Shown piece by piece: positions 16,804-25,638 of a stretch of DNA of 64,000 nucleotides. The translations under genes and the position numbers were made by a program. This stretch comes from Rhizobium brockwellii (GTDB taxonomy: Bacteria; Pseudomonadota; Alphaproteobacteria; Rhizobiales; Rhizobiaceae): the NCBI RefSeq assembly GCF_000769405.2, contig NZ_CP053440.1, forward strand, positions 310,001 through 374,000, given 5' to 3'. How positions within the stretch are numbered: position 1 is the first letter of the stretch; every line of letters begins with the position of its first letter. Below the pieces are notes generated by a model. It saw only the letters and a list, made by a program, of their open reading frames with translations. It did no database searches and was not told where the DNA came from.

Positions 16804-18210
16804 ATGCTGCTGCTTCTTGGCTCGTTTCTGGTGCTGATGCTGGTCGGGGTGCCCGTTGCCATCTCTATGGCCGTCGCATCCGTGCTTTACATCGTCCTTT
16901 ATGGCGTCGCGCCCGACATCATCGTCGCCCAGCGCATGATCGCCGGCGTCGAAAGCTTCCCGCTGCTCGCCGTACCGTTCTTCATTCTCGCGGGCAACCT
17001 GATGAACTCGGCCGGTGTCACCGGCCGCATCTATTCCTTTGCCGTCGCTCTCGTCGGCTGGATGAAGGGCGGTCTCGCGCAAGTCAACATCATCGGTTCG
17101 GTGATCTTCTCCGGCATGTCGGGCACGGCGCTCGCCGACGCAGCCGGTATCGGCACGATCGAGATCAAGGCAATGAAGGATCACGGCTATCCGGTCGAGG
17201 CCGCGGTCGGCGTCACGGCGGCTTCGGCAACGCTCGGCCCGATCTTCCCGCCGTCGCTGCCTTTCGTGATCTATGGCATGATGGCAAACGTCTCGATCGG
17301 CGCTCTTTTCATGGCGGGCATCCTGCCCGGCATTGTCATGACGCTGTTGATGATGATCACCGTCGCCGCCTTTGCTTATAAGAAGCGCTGGGGCTCGGAC
17401 GCACCGTTTAATGTCAGAGAGCTCCTGTCAGCGGGGATGGAAATCGTCGTCGTCCTGGCGGTGCCGCTGGCCATCTATCTGCTGATGCAGGCGGGCGTAT
17501 CGATGAATGTTGCGGCGGGCATTGCCCTTGCCCTGCTTCTCGCGCTCGACTGGTATTTCCGCTTTTCCGCCGTCATGGCGCTGATGACGCCCGTCATCCT
17601 GATCGGCGGCATGACGATGGGCTGGTTCACACCGACGGAGGCAGCCGTCGCAGCCGTCCTCTGGTCTCTGTTCCTCGGTCTGGTACGCTACCGCACGATG
17701 ACGCCGTCGACACTCGCCAAGGCAAGCTTCGATACGATCGAGACGACGGCATCCGTTCTCTTCATCGTCACCGCGGCATCGGTCTTCGCTTGGCTGCTGA
17801 CGGTGAGCCAGGCGGCCCAGCTGCTGTCCGATGCGATCCTGTCGATTACCGACAATAAATGGGTTTTCCTGATCCTCGTGAACCTGCTGATGCTCTTCGT
17901 CGGCTGCTTCCTGGATACGATCGCGGCCATTACCATCCTCGTGCCGATCCTTCTGCCGATCGTCCTGAAGTTCGGGATCGATCCGGTTCAGTTTGGTCTC
18001 ATCATGACGCTGAACCTGATGATCGGCCTGTTGCACCCACCGCTCGGCATGGTGCTTTTCGTGTTGTCGAGAGTCGCGAAGCTTTCCGTCGAACGCACGA
18101 CCATGGCGATCCTGCCCTGGCTCGTGCCGCTCTTCCTGGCGTTGATCCTGATCACCTTCGTCCCGGCCATATCGCTCTGGCTGCCGCAGCAGCTTGGGCT
18201 GTTGAGATAG
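16804..18210 (+). CDS. TRAP transporter large membrane subunit (DctM family)
   Basis: 468 residues, about twelve membrane segments, starting ATG 16804 (MLLLLGSFLVLMLVGVPVAI). Earlier in-frame starts lie inside dctQ. Family motifs include LLAVPFFILAGNLMNSAGVTGRI near 60, GMSGTALADAAGIGTIEIKAM near 103, TAASATLGPIFPPSLPFVIYG near 140 and GCFLDTIAAITILVPILLP near 363. It is the ion-coupled transport subunit. It is followed immediately by the dehydrogenase, so uptake and first oxidation are co-transcribed. Confidence 0.93.
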   Translation: MLLLLGSFLVLMLVGVPVAISMAVASVLYIVLYGVAPDIIVAQRMIAGVESFPLLAVPFFILAGNLMNSAGVTGRIYSFAVALVGWMKGGLAQVNIIGSVIFSGMSGTALADAAGIGTIEIKAMKDHGYPVEAAVGVTAASATLGPIFPPSLPFVIYGMMANVSIGALFMAGILPGIVMTLLMMITVAAFAYKKRWGSDAPFNVRELLSAGMEIVVVLAVPLAIYLLMQAGVSMNVAAGIALALLLALDWYFRFSAVMALMTPVILIGGMTMGWFTPTEAAVAAVLWSLFLGLVRYRTMTPSTLAKASFDTIETTASVLFIVTAASVFAWLLTVSQAAQLLSDAILSITDNKWVFLILVNLLMLFVGCFLDTIAAITILVPILLPIVLKFGIDPVQFGLIMTLNLMIGLLHPPLGMVLFVLSRVAKLSVERTTMAILPWLVPLFLALILITFVPAISLWLPQQLGLLR

Positions 18211-18220
18211 GATGGATACG

Positions 18221-19255
18221 ATGCGGACACGTCTGGCACGGCTTTACCAAAAGGGCGATCTCAGGATCGAGACCGCCGCGGTTGCGGCCCCTGGTCCCGG
18301 CGAGGTGCTTCTTAAAATGGCGGCCGCAGGGATTTGCGGCTCCGACCTGCATTATTATCAGGATGGCGGCTTCGGGCCGGTCAGGGTTCGCGAGCCGATC
18401 ATACCCGGCCACGAGGCCTCGGGGACCGTGAGCCAAACAGGCGAGGGGGTCGATCTGAAGGCCGGGACGCTGGTGGCGGTCAATCCCAGCCAACCCTGCG
18501 GGCATTGCGAATATTGTGAGAAAAACATGCCGATCCACTGCCTGGAAATGCGCTTCATGGGCAGCGCGATGCGCCTGCCGCATGAGCAGGGCATGTTCCG
18601 GGAATGGCTGGTGGCGCCGGCCAAGCAGTGCTTTGCGGTCGGAGTTGCGACAACCGCTGCAGAAGCGGCCTGCAGCGAGCCGCTCTCCGTCTGCCTGCAC
18701 GCGGCATCGCGCGCAGGCGATATCACAGGCCAACGCGTGCTGGTCACCGGCGCCGGCCCGATCGGTGCCCTAGCGGTTGCCGTCGCAGCTTATTATGGGG
18801 CTAGCGAGATCGTGGTGACCGATCTCGCGGATGCGGCGCTGGACAGGGCAAAAGCGATGGGCGCGACCCGCACGATCAATGTTTCCAAGGATGCCCCGGC
18901 GCTTGCGGCATACGAGGCGGGAAAGGGCTATTTCGATCTCGTCTTCGAATGCTCGGCCGCCGCTCCGGCCATCCGCGGCGCAATTGCCGCCATCAGACCA
19001 CGCGGAACGATCGTGCAGGTCGGCGTCACGGGAGACGTCCCGATCCCTCTCAATGCCATCGTCGGCAAGGAGCTTCAACTCCACGGAACGCAGCGCTTCC
19101 ACGAGGAATTTGCCACCGCCGTCGATCTGATCTCCAACCGCAAGATCGATGTCCGGCCGATCATCAGCCACAGCCTGTCGCTCGAAGAGGCCACCGCCGC
19201 CTTCACCCTCGCCGGTGACCGCGCGGCCGCCTGCAAGGTGCAACTGACCTTTTAA
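18221..19255 (+). CDS. Zinc-dependent medium-chain dehydrogenase, L-idonate 5-dehydrogenase-like
   Basis: 344 residues from ATG 18221, chosen for the AGGA 8 bp before it; ATG 18212 would add three residues. Catalytic zinc ligands are in AAAGICGSDLHYY near residue 37 and PGHEASG near 62. The structural zinc site is complete in CGHCEYCEKNMPIHC near 90-104. NAD(P) binding: VLVTGAGPIGALAVAVAAYYGA near 172. Family members oxidise L-idonate or polyols. It is probably the first catabolic enzyme for the TRAP substrate; nothing later in that route is in the window. Confidence 0.82.
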   Translation: MRTRLARLYQKGDLRIETAAVAAPGPGEVLLKMAAAGICGSDLHYYQDGGFGPVRVREPIIPGHEASGTVSQTGEGVDLKAGTLVAVNPSQPCGHCEYCEKNMPIHCLEMRFMGSAMRLPHEQGMFREWLVAPAKQCFAVGVATTAAEAACSEPLSVCLHAASRAGDITGQRVLVTGAGPIGALAVAVAAYYGASEIVVTDLADAALDRAKAMGATRTINVSKDAPALAAYEAGKGYFDLVFECSAAAPAIRGAIAAIRPRGTIVQVGVTGDVPIPLNAIVGKELQLHGTQRFHEEFATAVDLISNRKIDVRPIISHSLSLEEATAAFTLAGDRAAACKVQLTF

Positions 19256-19516
19256 AGCGCGTCGCGGAACTCACGCCTGTGCTCGGCGGGCGATGAGCAA
19301 TCGAATCCGCCCGGCCGACGCGTCTACGCGCGCCTCTCTGCGCCTGCGGCATTGCCGCCGCAGCCTTTCACGACGATCGGAGCAAAGATCCATCTCGCCT
19401 ATCGCGAGTGGAGTGCAGGATCCGAGTGACGAGGGACGACACCATCATTGTCGCCCGACGGCTCGTCCGGCCGGGACGGCGAACCGTTCCAGCAATGCCG
19501 AATCGATCGGTTCGCT
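19256..19516. other. Gap after the dehydrogenase; possible alpha/beta-hydrolase scrap
   Basis: No convincing gene lies between 19256 and 19687. One short frame, 19364-19429, reads FTTIGAKIHLAYREWSAGSE before a stop, which resembles the first strand of alpha/beta hydrolases and could be a decayed gene end. The rest holds nothing I can name; the promoter element of the next operon follows at 19517. Confidence 0.35.
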
Positions 19517-19561
19517 ATAAATAAACGCTATAGCGGCAGAGTGGAGTTGTGTTGGCCAGCG
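19517..19561 (+). promoter_or_regulatory. 45-bp conserved promoter element, copy A (upstream of the amino-acid ABC operon)
   Basis: 38 of 45 positions match 26629-26673, including the uninterrupted core CTATAGCGGCAGA and the block AGTTGTGTT. It lies 127 bp before the binding-protein start at 19688. Because the other copy precedes hyuA, and a LysR gene lies between the two operons, this is probably the activator site plus promoter of a two-operon regulon. Confidence 0.7.
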
Positions 19562-19687
19562 ACGCTTCCCTGAACCTACTGTGACGGTGTCAGCGCTGGG
19601 CTGACGCAACAAGAACCGCGGAAAGCGGTCAGGACTACGTTGGGCCATATGCCCAAGCGTTTGCACCCGAGAACATGGAGTGGGAAC

Positions 19688-20881
19688 ATGAAACTTACCG
19701 TAAGCCGCAGAGCACTTTTCATTTCTACAGCAGTCTTTTCACTGGCCGTGACCGTCTCCGGCCTGCCGGCGATCGCGCTGGCAGCGGACGGGACGATCAA
19801 GCTCGGACTTGTTGCGCCGATGAGCGGCCCGAATGCGCGCTACGGCGCATTTTCGATGCATGGAGCCGAACTCGCCGTCAAAGACATCAATGATGCCGGC
19901 GGCATCGATGGGATGAAAATTGAACTGCTCAACGCCGACAGCCAGGGCACGCCGGTCGAAGGCGTCTCGGCCGCCCGTCGTCTGATTGACCAGGATGGCG
20001 TCGACTTCATCATCGGCGATGTTTCCAGCTCGGTGACGCTCGCCATCCAGCCCGTCGCGGAAGATGCCGAAGTTCTCCTGCTGAATGCGGCATCATCCAA
20101 TCCGAAGATCACCTACCAGGCCGGCGTCGGCGGCTTCAAGTGGACCTATCGCAACTATCCGACAGATGAAAACCGGGCGCTGATCGTCGCCAAATATGCT
20201 GCAGAGCAGCGCGGCTTCACCAAGTTCGCCGTGCTCTCGGTCGACAGCGACTATGGCCGCTCGGCGATCACCTTCACGAAGAAGTACCTGCCTGACTTCA
20301 AGGGAGAGATCCTCAGCGAAGACTACTACAAGGAAGGCGAAGTCGACTTCCGCAGCGTTCTCGCCAAGATCCGCGACAATGGCGCCCAGGCGATCATCAT
20401 GTACGGCCTCGCCGATACGACGCCCATCATCGCCCGCCAGATGATCGAACTCGGAATAGCCGGCAAGGTCACGCTAATCGGCAATGGCGAGTTCAACACG
20501 GAAAAGACCATCAAATCAGCGCCGTCGGCGCTCGAAGGCGCCGTCGAAGCCGCCGCATGGCTTCCGCAGTTCGACTCGCCCGAAAGCAAGGCGTTCGTCG
20601 AGAAGTTCACGGCCACCTACAACGAAGCCCCGAATAACCACGCCTACGTTCACTGGGATACCGTCAATCTCCTCGCCGCGGCGATCAAGCAGGCCGGCAG
20701 CGCTGATAAGGTGAAGGTTCGCGACGCACTTTCGAAGATCAAATATAAGAGCCCGGTTGGCGAGGTTACCTTCGACGACCACAACCAGGCCCGCCTGCCG
20801 ATGATCCTGCTGCAGATCGAGAACGGCAAGCCGAGCATCAAGGGTGCATATACGGCGGACATTCAATATCCTGCCAACTAA
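19688..20881 (+). CDS. Branched-chain-type ABC transporter solute-binding protein (Peripla_BP_6)
   Basis: 397 residues from ATG 19688. Signal peptide to about residue 33 (...PAIALAAD). The mature protein reads TIKLGLVAPMSGPNARYGAFSMHGAELAV, the LivJ/LivK-like first strand, followed by DINDAGGIDG, RRLIDQDGVDFIIGDVSSSVT and SVDSDYGRSAITF. It delivers its ligand to the membrane proteins encoded next. Although the family is named for branched-chain amino acids, many members bind amides, ureas or aromatic acids; the linked hyuAB genes make a lactam or hydantoin-related ligand conceivable. Confidence 0.9.
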   Translation: MKLTVSRRALFISTAVFSLAVTVSGLPAIALAADGTIKLGLVAPMSGPNARYGAFSMHGAELAVKDINDAGGIDGMKIELLNADSQGTPVEGVSAARRLIDQDGVDFIIGDVSSSVTLAIQPVAEDAEVLLLNAASSNPKITYQAGVGGFKWTYRNYPTDENRALIVAKYAAEQRGFTKFAVLSVDSDYGRSAITFTKKYLPDFKGEILSEDYYKEGEVDFRSVLAKIRDNGAQAIIMYGLADTTPIIARQMIELGIAGKVTLIGNGEFNTEKTIKSAPSALEGAVEAAAWLPQFDSPESKAFVEKFTATYNEAPNNHAYVHWDTVNLLAAAIKQAGSADKVKVRDALSKIKYKSPVGEVTFDDHNQARLPMILLQIENGKPSIKGAYTADIQYPAN

Positions 20882-20903
20882 TCTGCCGGGAGGAGGTACG
20901 CCC

Positions 20904-21776
20904 ATGCTCTCGACCATACTCGAGCAAACTGTGAATGGAATCGTCACTGGTTCCGTTTACGCAATCGTCGCCGTCGGCATGACCATGATTTTCGGCGTGC
21001 TGAGAGCCATCAATTTTGCTCACGGCGAGTATTACATGCTCGGCACGTTCGGGGCCTGGTTTTCGATAGACTATCTCGGCCTGTCCTATGAAGCGTCGAT
21101 TATTGTGGGCGTTCTTGCGACAATCGCCGTTGCCTATGTGGTCGGGCAACTCGTCATGCGCCGGATGGTCGGCGCGCCCGCGGAGTCGGGCGTGCTCGCC
21201 ACCCTTGGCATCGCGCTGATCCTGCAGAACACCATCATTCTCGTCTTCGGCGGAGGCTACAAGTTCTTCGCCGGAGGCTATATCGAACCGGTTTCCATCC
21301 TGGGCTTCAGTCTGGCCCAGCAGCGCATCCTCATTCTCGTCGTCTGCCTGTTGGTGTTCATCGGCCTTGAGCTGATGGTCAGCTACACCCGCCTCGGAAT
21401 GGCGATGCGCGCCGTTTCCCAGAACGTCGAGTGCTGCAGCGTCGTCGGCATCGATGTACCGCAGGTGGTGCTTCGAACCTTCATGCTGGGGGCGGCCCTC
21501 GCAGCACTTTCAGGTGTTCTGACGGCGCCGGTCAATGTCAGCGTTTATGGCGGCATGGGCGAACTGATCACGTTCAAGACGCTGCCGATCATTATCATGG
21601 GCGGTTTGGGCAATGTGCGCGGCACTTTCGTCGCGGCGATGATCCTTGGCGTGGCCGAGAGCCTGGTCGCCACCTATGTCGGTCTGCAATTCCGCGACAC
21701 CGTCGGCTTCGCCACGCTGATCCTGATGCTGATGTGGCGACCGCATGGCCTCTTTTCGACGCAGGCGCGCTTCTAG
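20904..21776 (+). CDS. Branched-chain-type ABC transporter permease (LivH-like)
   Basis: 290 residues from ATG 20904, after GGGAGGAGG; it starts 22 bp after the binding-protein gene. About eight membrane segments. LivH marks: NGIVTGSVYAIVAVGMTMIFGVLRAINFAHGEYYMLG at residues 11-47 and GGLGNVRGTFVAAMILGVAESL near 235, which includes the ATPase-coupling loop. It pairs with the LivM-like protein encoded downstream. Confidence 0.92.
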   Translation: MLSTILEQTVNGIVTGSVYAIVAVGMTMIFGVLRAINFAHGEYYMLGTFGAWFSIDYLGLSYEASIIVGVLATIAVAYVVGQLVMRRMVGAPAESGVLATLGIALILQNTIILVFGGGYKFFAGGYIEPVSILGFSLAQQRILILVVCLLVFIGLELMVSYTRLGMAMRAVSQNVECCSVVGIDVPQVVLRTFMLGAALAALSGVLTAPVNVSVYGGMGELITFKTLPIIIMGGLGNVRGTFVAAMILGVAESLVATYVGLQFRDTVGFATLILMLMWRPHGLFSTQARF

Positions 21777-21819
21777 CAGCTGCGCCCGCCGACCTTTCTC
21801 GAACGACCGAGGACTCGAC

Positions 21820-22806
21820 ATGTCTCTGACGGAAACCGCTCAACAGGCACGCAGGCGCGACCTTCGCATACCGCTCGCCGCGGTCCTGATCGTCCTGGCA
21901 CTCGCCGCGCCGTTCATCGGCAGCCGTTACATCACCCATTCCCTGATCATCGCCCTGATTTTCATGCTTCCGGCACACGGGCTCAATCTGCTTGTTGGGT
22001 ATACCGGTCTTCTGTCATTGGCCCAGGCCGCGTTCTTCGGCATCGGTGCCTATACGGCGGGTCTTCTCGCCGTCACCTACGGAACGCCCTTCTACGTCAA
22101 TCTCCTCGCTGCAGGCGCCGTCTCAGGAGCCCTTGCTCTTCCGCTCGGCATTCCCGCCTTGCGTCTGCGCTCGACGTCCTTTGTCATGTGTACGCTCGGT
22201 TTCGTGATCATTGGCCAGGCCATCGCCAAGAACTGGATCTCGCTCACCCGCGGCGACATGGGTCTATCGAGCATTCCAAAACCATACTTCGAGCTAGGCC
22301 CGCTTTCGTTCACGGTGTCCGGTACGACAAACTTCTACTATCTTGCCCTGATCATCGGGACCCTCGCCACCTTCGCCGTCTGGGCAATCGTCCGCTCGCC
22401 CGCCGGGCGCAACATGGTGGCGATCCGCGAGAACGAAACGCTTGCCGAATCTCTCGGCGTTCCCACCTGGCACTACAAGCTGATCGTCTTCATGATCAGC
22501 GCGGTGTTTGCCGGAGTCGGCGGCTGCCTCTACGCCTATTACCTGACGGTCGTTAGCCCGCTGACCTTCCAGATGTACTATTCGACCACGATGCTGATCA
22601 TCGTGCTCGGAGGCGGGGCGGGGATGATTTCCGGCACCGTCTTCGGAAGCCTGCTCTTTGTCGGGCTGACGGAGGCGCTGCGCATAACACCCGAACTGCG
22701 GATGATCGCCTATGGCGTCTGCCTTCTCGTCCTCGTCTTCTGGTTCAAGAAGGGCTGCGCGCCGCTGATCAATCGCTTCTGGAATGCGATCGGAGGTGTG
22801 AAATGA
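21820..22806 (+). CDS. Branched-chain-type ABC transporter permease (LivM-like)
   Basis: 328 residues from ATG 21820 (MSLTETAQQARRRDLRIP). A short cytoplasmic lead precedes about nine membrane segments. HGLNLLVGYTGLLSLAQAAFFGIGAYTAGLL near 52 is the LivM signature, and ENETLAESLGVPTWHYKL near 206 with GGGAGMISGTVFGSLLFVG near 265 is the coupling region. The stop overlaps the start of the first ATPase gene by four bases (ATGA). Confidence 0.92.
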   Translation: MSLTETAQQARRRDLRIPLAAVLIVLALAAPFIGSRYITHSLIIALIFMLPAHGLNLLVGYTGLLSLAQAAFFGIGAYTAGLLAVTYGTPFYVNLLAAGAVSGALALPLGIPALRLRSTSFVMCTLGFVIIGQAIAKNWISLTRGDMGLSSIPKPYFELGPLSFTVSGTTNFYYLALIIGTLATFAVWAIVRSPAGRNMVAIRENETLAESLGVPTWHYKLIVFMISAVFAGVGGCLYAYYLTVVSPLTFQMYYSTTMLIIVLGGGAGMISGTVFGSLLFVGLTEALRITPELRMIAYGVCLLVLVFWFKKGCAPLINRFWNAIGGVK

Positions 22807-23576
22807 CCAGTCATCTTCCGCTTCTCGAGATCAAGAACCTCAGCAAGTCCTATGGCGCGGTGAAGGCTGTCAACGATGTCAGCATTCACATCGACCGAGG
22901 TGAGATCGCGGGCCTGATCGGACCGAACGGCTCCGGCAAGTCGACCTTCTTCGATTGCAGCACCGGCCTTGCGAAGCCAGACACCGGCACGGTCGTCCTT
23001 GACGGACAGGACATCACCGGTTGGTCCTTGAACCGCATCGCTAGGGAAGGCCGCATGCTGCGGTCTTTCCAGAAGACCGTGACTTTCAAGTCGCTCGATG
23101 TCGAGGAGAACCTGGTCATCGCCGGTCAGATGTTCACCTTCCCGTCCATTGCATCGACCTTCGGCCTCGGAAAGATGTCCCGCCAGCGCATCGATGGTCT
23201 CAGGGAAAGAGCCCGCGACCTGATCAAGATGGCGGGTCTCTGGGATGTGCGCCACCAGCCGGCGGGCAATCTGTCGGGCGGGCAGCAGAAGCTCATCCAG
23301 TTCGCATCCATGCTCATGCCCGAACCAAAACTCATCCTGCTGGATGAACCGATGGCCGGCATCAACCCGAAGATCATCGAACGCGTCGTCGACACCATCC
23401 TCTATGCCAACAAGTCGCTTGGCGTGAGCTTTCTGGTGATCGAGCATAATATCGATGTTGTCACCAGCATCTGCCAGCGCGTCATCGTGCTCGACCAGGG
23501 AGCCAAGCTCGTCGAAGGCTTACCGGGCGACATCATTCAGGATCAGCGCGTCAGGGAGGCCTATCTTGGCGGGTAA
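22803..23576 (+). CDS. Branched-chain-type ABC transporter ATPase 1 (LivG-like)
   Basis: 257 residues. Walker A LIGPNGSGKSTFF at about 39-51, signature LSGGQQKLIQFASML near 156, Walker B LILLDEPMAGINP near 178, H-loop VIEHNIDVV near 215. The C-terminal REAYLGG tail is the usual LivG end. It overlaps the following ATPase gene by 11 bp because that gene uses a TTG start. Confidence 0.93.
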   Translation: MTSHLPLLEIKNLSKSYGAVKAVNDVSIHIDRGEIAGLIGPNGSGKSTFFDCSTGLAKPDTGTVVLDGQDITGWSLNRIAREGRMLRSFQKTVTFKSLDVEENLVIAGQMFTFPSIASTFGLGKMSRQRIDGLRERARDLIKMAGLWDVRHQPAGNLSGGQQKLIQFASMLMPEPKLILLDEPMAGINPKIIERVVDTILYANKSLGVSFLVIEHNIDVVTSICQRVIVLDQGAKLVEGLPGDIIQDQRVREAYLGG

Positions 23577-24309
23577 TTCGAACCTTTCAATCCGCGACCT
23601 GCGTGCAGGTTACGGCAATCTGGACATCCTCAACGGCGTCGATCTCGACGTGCCCGCGGGACAGTTCGTGGCGCTCATGGGGCCGAACGGGGCGGGTAAA
23701 TCCACGCTTCTCAAGACGCTCTACGGCATGACGACCATCAAGCAGGGCAACATCGACTGGCGCGGCAAGAACATTGCGGGCTGCAAGTCGCGAGCCATTC
23801 TGGGCGAGGGGATTTCCTTCGTGCCTCAGGGGCGCTGCAACTTTCCCGTCATGAGCGTCGACGAAAATCTTCAGATGGCGGCCTATACCCTCCGCGACGC
23901 CAAGGTGAAGGCCGACCGCGATTACGTCTACGACCTCTTTCCGATCCTGAAGAAACGCCGTGCGACGCTCGCAGGCAATATGTCCGGCGGCGAGCAGCAG
24001 TTGCTCGAGGTGGCGATGGCGGTGCTGCAGCGGCCGAAAGTGCTGCTGGTCGACGAGCCGTCCGTGGGGCTGTCGCCGGCTGCGATCGGTATCGTCTTTG
24101 ACGAGCTTCTTCGACTTCACGCAGATGGCATGACGATCCTGCTGGTTGAACAGAACACCAAGAAAGCCATGGAAGTGGCGGAGCGCGCGGTCATTCTGAG
24201 ACTTGGCAAAGTGATCTGGGACGGCCTGCCGAAGGACATCACCCATGACGAACTCGGCGAACTTTTCCTGACCGGGAAGATGCGCGGCGAAACCGAAGCC
24301 GTCCACTGA
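23566..24309 (+). CDS. Branched-chain-type ABC transporter ATPase 2 (LivF-like), TTG start
   Basis: 247 residues. The start is TTG at 23566, inside the end of the preceding gene, supported by AGGGAGG at 23553-23559; no ATG or GTG fits before the first conserved strand NLSIRDLRAGYG. Walker A MGPNGAGKSTLLK, signature SGGEQQLLEVAMAVL, Walker B VLLVDEPSVGLSP and H-loop VEQNTKKAM are all present. A 16-base palindrome (24308-24323) overlaps the stop codon and precedes the aminotransferase. Confidence 0.92.
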   Translation: MAGNSNLSIRDLRAGYGNLDILNGVDLDVPAGQFVALMGPNGAGKSTLLKTLYGMTTIKQGNIDWRGKNIAGCKSRAILGEGISFVPQGRCNFPVMSVDENLQMAAYTLRDAKVKADRDYVYDLFPILKKRRATLAGNMSGGEQQLLEVAMAVLQRPKVLLVDEPSVGLSPAAIGIVFDELLRLHADGMTILLVEQNTKKAMEVAERAVILRLGKVIWDGLPKDITHDELGELFLTGKMRGETEAVH

Positions 24310-24351
24310 GGCGATCTCGCCTCTCAAGGAATCACAATCGAGGAAATCTCA

Positions 24352-25560
24352 ATGAGCACTTTCGTGCCTGCATCGCGTGTGTCCAGAATCAAGGTTTCGC
24401 CAAGCACGGCTGCGGCAGCCCGTGCTCGCGAACTGAAGGCGGCGGGTCGCGACATCGTCGATCTGACCGTCGGCGAGCCGGACTTCGATACGCCTGACAA
24501 TATCAAGGCCGCGGCGCATGCGGCCATCGACAGGGGCGAAACGAAATATACCGCCGTCAACGGCACGCCGGCGCTGCGCAAGGCAATCATCGGTGATATC
24601 AAGCGCCGGCTCGGCCTCAGCTACGCGGACAACGAAATCTGCGTTGGCGGTGGCGCCAAGCAGATTCTGTTTCTCGCACTGATGGCGAGCGTGGAAAACG
24701 ATGCAGAGGTGATCATTCCCGCACCATACTGGGTTTCCTATCCCGATATGGTCATTGCCAACGAAGGCAAGCCGGTCATCATCGAATGCCCGCAGGAAGC
24801 AGGCTTCAAGCTCACGCCGGAGGCTTTGGAAAAGGCGATCACGCCGAGGACCTTGTGGCTGATCCTCAACGCGCCGTCCAATCCGACGGGCGCGGCATAC
24901 GACAGGAGCGAACTCGAAGCCCTCGGCAAGGTGCTGCTGCGCCATCCCCACGTCTTCGTGCTCTCCGACGATATCTACGACCAGGTCTGGTTCAAGGACG
25001 AGCCGATGACGACGCTGGTTGCCGCCGTCCCGGAACTGAAGGAGCGTGTTCTGCTCACCAACGGCGTCTCCAAATCCTACGCCATGACTGGATGGCGTAT
25101 CGGCTACGCGGCGGGCCCGGCCGCCCTGATTGCGGCCATCAACAAGCTGCAGTCGCAGATGTCGTCCTGCCCATCGTCGGTCAGTCAGGCAGCCGCTGCC
25201 TATGCGCTGTCTTCTGACCAGTCATTCGTTTCGGAAAGCGTGAAGGTCTACAAGGAGCGCCGCGATTATGCGTGCTCACGGCTCAATGCCGTGCCCGGCC
25301 TCTCCTGTCTCGTACCTGACGGCGCTTTCTATCTGTTTCCGAACTGCGCCGGTGTCATCGGCAAGAAGACCCCCGAAGGCAAGACAATCGAGACAGACCT
25401 CGATTTCGTGCTCTATCTGCTCGATGGCGTCGGGGTCGCGGCGCTGCAGGGTGCCGCCTACGGGATATCGCCGCATTTTCGCCTCTCGATTGCGACGTCG
25501 ATGGAGGTGATCACGCAAGCATGCGATCGCATCGAACGGGCCGTTGCCGACCTGTATTGA
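24352..25560 (+). CDS. Class I PLP aminotransferase (aspartate aminotransferase family)
   Basis: 402 residues; ATG 24352 follows GAGGAAATCTCA. Fold-type I landmarks: GRDIVDLTVGEPDFDTPDN near 33, NAPSNPTGAAYDRSELEAL near 175, SDDIYDQVWF near 204 and the PLP-lysine segment NGVSKSYAMTGWRIGY near 237. Arg of the alpha-carboxylate site is in ISPHFRLSIATS near 373. It would convert an imported or derived amino acid to its 2-oxo acid. It is the last gene of the importer operon, implying that it acts on the transported compound or on a product of the hyuAB operon. Confidence 0.9.
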   Translation: MSTFVPASRVSRIKVSPSTAAAARARELKAAGRDIVDLTVGEPDFDTPDNIKAAAHAAIDRGETKYTAVNGTPALRKAIIGDIKRRLGLSYADNEICVGGGAKQILFLALMASVENDAEVIIPAPYWVSYPDMVIANEGKPVIIECPQEAGFKLTPEALEKAITPRTLWLILNAPSNPTGAAYDRSELEALGKVLLRHPHVFVLSDDIYDQVWFKDEPMTTLVAAVPELKERVLLTNGVSKSYAMTGWRIGYAAGPAALIAAINKLQSQMSSCPSSVSQAAAAYALSSDQSFVSESVKVYKERRDYACSRLNAVPGLSCLVPDGAFYLFPNCAGVIGKKTPEGKTIETDLDFVLYLLDGVGVAALQGAAYGISPHFRLSIATSMEVITQACDRIERAVADLY

Positions 25561-25638
25561 CTGCAAAGAGGTCGGCGGGACTTGCGCCCCACCGGCCGCA
25601 GGCTTTACGTTTTTTCGTGAAACAAGAAGCCGGTGGCC

